From: Pelomyxa schiedti
Lineage: Eukaryota > Evosea > Pelobiontida > Pelomyxidae
NCBI GenBank assembly: GCA_020536535.1
Contig: JAHLWZ010000857.1
Location: 1 to 64,000, forward strand
Direction: 5' to 3'
DNA length: 64,000 bases
Position numbers and translations under genes: made by a program. The notes under the pieces were generated by a model. The model was not told the DNA's origin, searched no databases, and saw only the letters and a list, made by a program, of their open reading frames with translations. Positions 59,888 through 64,000 of this stretch are shown piece by piece; the first letter of the stretch is position 1; every line of letters begins with the position of its first letter.

Positions 59888-62800
59888 ATGACGACGTTCC
59901 AGTCGCTGCTGCGGTCGTCGTCCTCGACCAACTTGGTTGTGAGCGCGGACGCTGCGTACGTACAGGCCGCTGGCGACGAGGCGATCGACGGCCTCATGGA
60001 CCGCGTGGGGCGCGGCGTCTCCGCCTTCGTGGCCGCAGGGGGGTCGCACTTTGCTGCCAAAGCGAGCACGGTAGCGGCCATTATGGGTGGCGATGAACCT
60101 AGCGGGGCTCGTGAGCCTGGCTCTCAGCCTTCAGGTTTGTTTCGCCTTGAATTCCTTAGTGAGGGGAAGTGGTTGGAATTAAATCCCATAATGTTCCTGT
60201 TGCCAATGTGTATATTTGGAAGCTATCATAATATGGTGTTTGGTATTAAGTACTATTCTAATTATTTCATTATTTATTTATTTTTTCTTTTCCTCTCCCC
60301 ACTGGAAATATAGCCTCGACTTATGGAATTACTGAAAAAAGTACCACTACTGAATTGCTGCAGCTTTTGAATAGAAAGGGGGTGGATGTGCGAATGCAAG
60401 TGTTGAGGGAGATACTCTCTAGGTGTTCAAATAATACTGGTGCTATCAATCCAAATGATGTGGTACAGCTGCTACAGGGCACTTTGAGGCCCTGCCTGAA
60501 TGCTCTTATGAATAAGGAAAATCCTTCAGAGCATGAAGTTGCTTTGAGGGTACTCCTGCTAGAAGCAAAAAGAGGTTTTTCTTCCCTCCTGTAGAGTTTG
60601 AGTGTTGCCTTACAATGTCAATAAGACTCTTCTTCTATCAGACAAGCTGGGTACATTTCTTATCTATTTATTGTATTAGATTTTTTATAAAATTTAGTGG
60701 CATCCCAACCCTTGTTTCCTTCCTTTCCTCTGCTTCACCTGCTGGGAAAGTTATGGACTTAGTTGTACTTCAAACTCTCGCATCTCAACGTTTGTACTCT
60801 TTGCCATTTCTTTTCTTTGAGTTCCCTTTGTAGGAAAGAACAAGGACTTCATAATGAGATCTGGGTTTGTTGAGTCAGCAATGCCTCTATTGGGTCCTGG
60901 ATTTCCTCTTCCAGTACAAATCAGTGCCATGCGTGCTTTATGTAGCTTGACTGCAGAACGTACCCTCCTTCCCTATTTTCAAGCCTTTGCTCATACGTTG
61001 CTCTTCCCTTTTTTCAGATAATAAATCCCAAGAGTTAGTGTGCAAGCTCAGTGGGTGGGAGTTAATGATGAAAATTATAGGTGATCCCACAACTCAGTCA
61101 AAGCTTCTTATCCCTGCCCTTCTGTTATGTGAGAAACTTTCAGAGTGTGGTGTGGAGCTTTGTATTTTTAAAGTTTCCCTTACTTTGCCAAGCCACTGTT
61201 AAGAGCACAGTTTCAAAAGTAAATATCAGTACTCTCATGTCAAAGTTAGATGTTTCTCTTGTCTACACACAGACATTTCAGGTGTGAATTGAGTTTTATT
61301 GCCTCTGCTCATTACTGCAAAAGGGAGTCTATAAAGGAGAAGCGAAGACCCCAGAAAGGGAAATTTCCATTCAGGTATCTACATGGCACAATTAGGTAGC
61401 CAAAAATATTTATTCCGCAGATACATACTGCAGTGATGTCAATTTTGACAGAACTTGCTTTTTTGGGTATACCCCCGTAAAACATAAAATCCCTAACAGT
61501 CCAAGAATTACCTAGAGAAGTTATTTCATCTACTGGAGGAATTGAACTGGCCCTTTCATTTTTGAGGCCTCCCCCAGATATTCCTTTTGATGTCTTAGAG
61601 TGGTGTGTTACATATTGTCTCCCATGTTTAAGAGTAATTAGGGACATGGATATTGAAGCAAGTGTATTAGGTCTTCTGAATAACTTAATGCTCAGCAGTG
61701 TGTCCCAAGTTTCTTAGTTTTTTTTATCAATAACAGTATTTACACTAATCTCAATCTGGGGTATTTCAGGTCAGAATAGGCAAAAATTTGTTCAACTAGA
61801 TGGGCTGAAACCTATTGAAAGCATTCTGGCTTTGACTGATATTTTTCCTGAAAGTGTGGTCCTCACTTGTGCTTCTGTAGTTTCCAAGCTTTTTGATGGT
61901 ACGGCCATGATAGAAAAAATTACACAAAATTAAGTAACCATCAAGATCTGGCACATGGAGCCAATATGGAAACAATTGTGAAACTCCACAGACTTCTACC
62001 CAACAACGAAAAACTACAAAAGTACAGCCTACAATTGAAGTTGTATAACCCTTTTGCAGAGTTCTTATTTCCAGCATGCAATCCTTGTGTACTTCTGGTA
62101 TTTACCTTGGAAAGGTGAAATTCTCATTCTCACAGAGCAGGGTCGTGGACAGATATTTCAAGCAGGAGGAGTTCAAATTCTCATTGAGAAACTCAGTCAA
62201 AATCTCAATGCTGATATTACTTCAAACATTGTTAAAATTCTTATGCCTCTTTCAGTTGACAGTGCGTTATCCCTTTCTTCATTTTTTTCTTTTAAAACCT
62301 AAAACTTTATTTCATGCTAGAGTTCTTCCGCAAAGTGCTGCGTGCCATTGAAAGTGCTTTTACATCTATTATTATTCATCTGTCCACCACAACAGATGAA
62401 GCGCTGCAGCTACTTTTGTTGGAACTTATAAATCAACTTGCATGTGAAGGTTACTTCACCCTAAGAGCTTCGTTGGACTCAAGTACTTTAGACCTTGACT
62501 CCAAAGTAGCACTCAGTAAAGTTAACATTGGGGAAACTCAAGCTGCTGTGTTCTTCCATCTGGCTAGATTGTCGGCAAATGGAAGTGATGCTGTTAAATT
62601 AAAAGCTATGGATGCATTCCTGCAAGTCTATCATCCCTGTAACAACACGCCCTCTCCAAGAACGGTTTTTTACACATCCCAGCAACCATAAATATGTTCA
62701 TTGCATCGGGAGCATTGAAAACGGTCATTCAGCTTTTAGTTTGTAAGAATCAGAACATACAGAAGAAAGCAATCACGTTCATGTCCGCTTTGTTTACAAA

Positions 62801-64000
62801 TAGTATCAAATCTCCGAAGTTACCGCCATTAATTGTAACCTTCTAGTTGAATTGCACCCATTGCTGGTACAAGCGGATATCGTTACAACCTTAAAGAACC
62901 TGAGATTTCATGGTGAGTGCTTCCCAAAAACTATTTCTCTAATCTGAGATAAAAAAAGAGAATGTTGTAAAACCAACTAGTGAACTAGTGGAGCCTCTCT
63001 CTCAGTTAATAGCATCCTGGAAAGAATTAGCTGACTTAGTGGAACTGTCCAAAGCAAATCCCGTGCCTGTGGAGATGATAGTATTAATACTTGGCAATAT
63101 CGAGCAACCTCTTAGAGTATTTATCATAACTACCCAGGCAAAAATTTATAACATTAGGTAAATCCATCAACACTGAGTTTGGAGACTTTTAGAGCAGGTG
63201 TTGCAAAAATTCTGGAAATCCCAGAAGAAACAATGGAACTGAAATGCCAAGTGTGAGAACTCCATTTTACTGTCACTCTAAAAAAACGCAGCGAGGGGAA
63301 AAAATGTGGGACATTCTAACAACGCCGCAATTGAGACTTCACCTGTCAGGAAAGACTGCTTCTGAGCAACCAATTGTGCATGTAATTAAAAAAGGAGGTA
63401 GTTCCCAGAGAAGGTGAACCAAACTCATACCACCAAGATGTCGCACAGGCCATTTCCGTTCCCGAACCCCCTCCCCCACCTCCCGTTGATCCTGCTGAGG
63501 AAGAAGCGGCACGAACCCTCTCAAGAATGGAAAATCCAGTTCTTGTGCACCTTGTCAAACTGCTGGTATCCTTTTTTGTTTGTTCACAATCTCCAATTGC
63601 ACCTCATTTTCCAAGGCGAAAGAGGCCAATCTCTCTCTCCAAAAAACACTGGAGCTACTGTCTAAGAATCCATACATCCCCCCACCAGCACCCAAACCCA
63701 CAGCAGCGAGTCAAGACCGCGAAGAAGGCAGCTCTTCCTATTCCCCAATGATGCCTCTGGGTGATTTATCAGTAAGAGAATTTGTCTCCGAAGTCCTTAA
63801 ATGCTAACAACTCAAAGAGTGAACTAATGAAGGAAATAAAATCCGCGGTCAAAGGTAAGATCAGAATGAGGTATGTGAGAAGATCTCACAACTTAACGAT
63901 CCTGACTTGTCAAAAGACATGTTGACCTGGAAGCAGAGCAAGTTAGAAGAAGAGCTGACAGGCAGAAGTATCTACAAAGAGGCTTACTAGATGACTTCAT
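59888..64000 (+). CDS. Armadillo/HEAT-like repeat protein (partial, runs off right edge)
   Basis: The start MTTFQSLLRSSSSTNLVVS leads into helix-rich sequence. Many short exons encode hydrophobic helix pairs of armadillo type: TTELLQLLNRKGVDVRMQVL, DVVQLLQGTLRPCLNALM, SGIPTLVSFLSSASPAG with MDLVVLQTLASQ, GFVESAMPLLGPGF with ISAMRALCSL, GGVQILIEKLSQNLN, LQLLLLELINQLACEGYF. A later segment has PPPPPPVDPAEEEAARTLSR and coil-like NLSQKTLELLSKN blocks near 63470-63660. No family name can be given: vacuolar Vac8-like, importin-like and formin-FH3-like arrays all share this look. More than 20 exons were seen; joins after 61200 are only partly resolved. The gene is still open at the window end. Confidence 0.6.

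Overview
The window is intron-rich nuclear DNA of a unicellular eukaryote. I recognise 24 protein-coding genes, 22 of which reduce to a named family or domain set. Introns are many and short (mostly 40-110 bp), with GT..AG ends, T-rich 3' ends and often a CTAAC-like branch motif. All three standard stop codons terminate genes, so the code is standard. No rRNA, tRNA, CRISPR or transposon was recognised. The domain set (ARC5-type dynamin, SPEN with SPOC, TRIM-like RING/B-box, and a two-module carboxyltransferase of the kind known from Giardia and Entamoeba) fits a protist that may be anaerobic. An amoebozoan of the Archamoebae type is my best guess. This is inference, not proof.

Layout, left to right: ARC5/DRP5B-like dynamin (+); L-seryl-tRNA(Sec) kinase PSTK (-), divergent from diphthamide synthase DPH1 (+); meiotic MND1 (-); FabG-type reductase (+); spliceosomal SF3B1 (+); a nine-repeat Sel1 protein (+); a Lys-rich protein with EF-hand-like helices (+); a conserved protein of unknown function (+); an RNase Z-like metallo-hydrolase (-); a CUE plus triple SKICH-like protein (+); a putatively myristoylated calcineurin-like phosphoesterase (+); the carboxyltransferase fusion (+); a TRIM-like RING/B-box protein (-); an N-formylglutamate amidohydrolase-like protein (+); alpha-N-acetylglucosaminidase NAGLU (+); a radical SAM/SPASM-like enzyme (-); a zinc-ribbon coiled-coil protein (+); COPI gamma subunit (+); decapping scavenger DcpS (+); a PTB-like RRM protein (-); nucleoporin NUP107 (-); a SPEN-family RRM/SPOC protein with polyQ (+); and an armadillo-like protein running off the right edge (+).

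The genome is compact. Convergent stop codons lie 32-135 bp apart in several places, and divergent start codons are as close as 36 bp. Many genes serve RNA processing and translation (SF3B1, PTB-like, SPEN-like, DcpS, PSTK, DPH1, possibly RNase Z-like). Others serve membrane traffic and nuclear transport (dynamin, COPG, NUP107), protein turnover (TRIM-like, CUE-SKICH), hydrolytic digestion (NAGLU) and carboxyl/lipid metabolism (carboxyltransferase, FabG). Neighbours do not form operons.

Gene coordinates are whole spans from start to stop codon, introns included. Exon joins were worked out by eye from reading frame, splice signals and remembered family motifs, so single junctions may be wrong.
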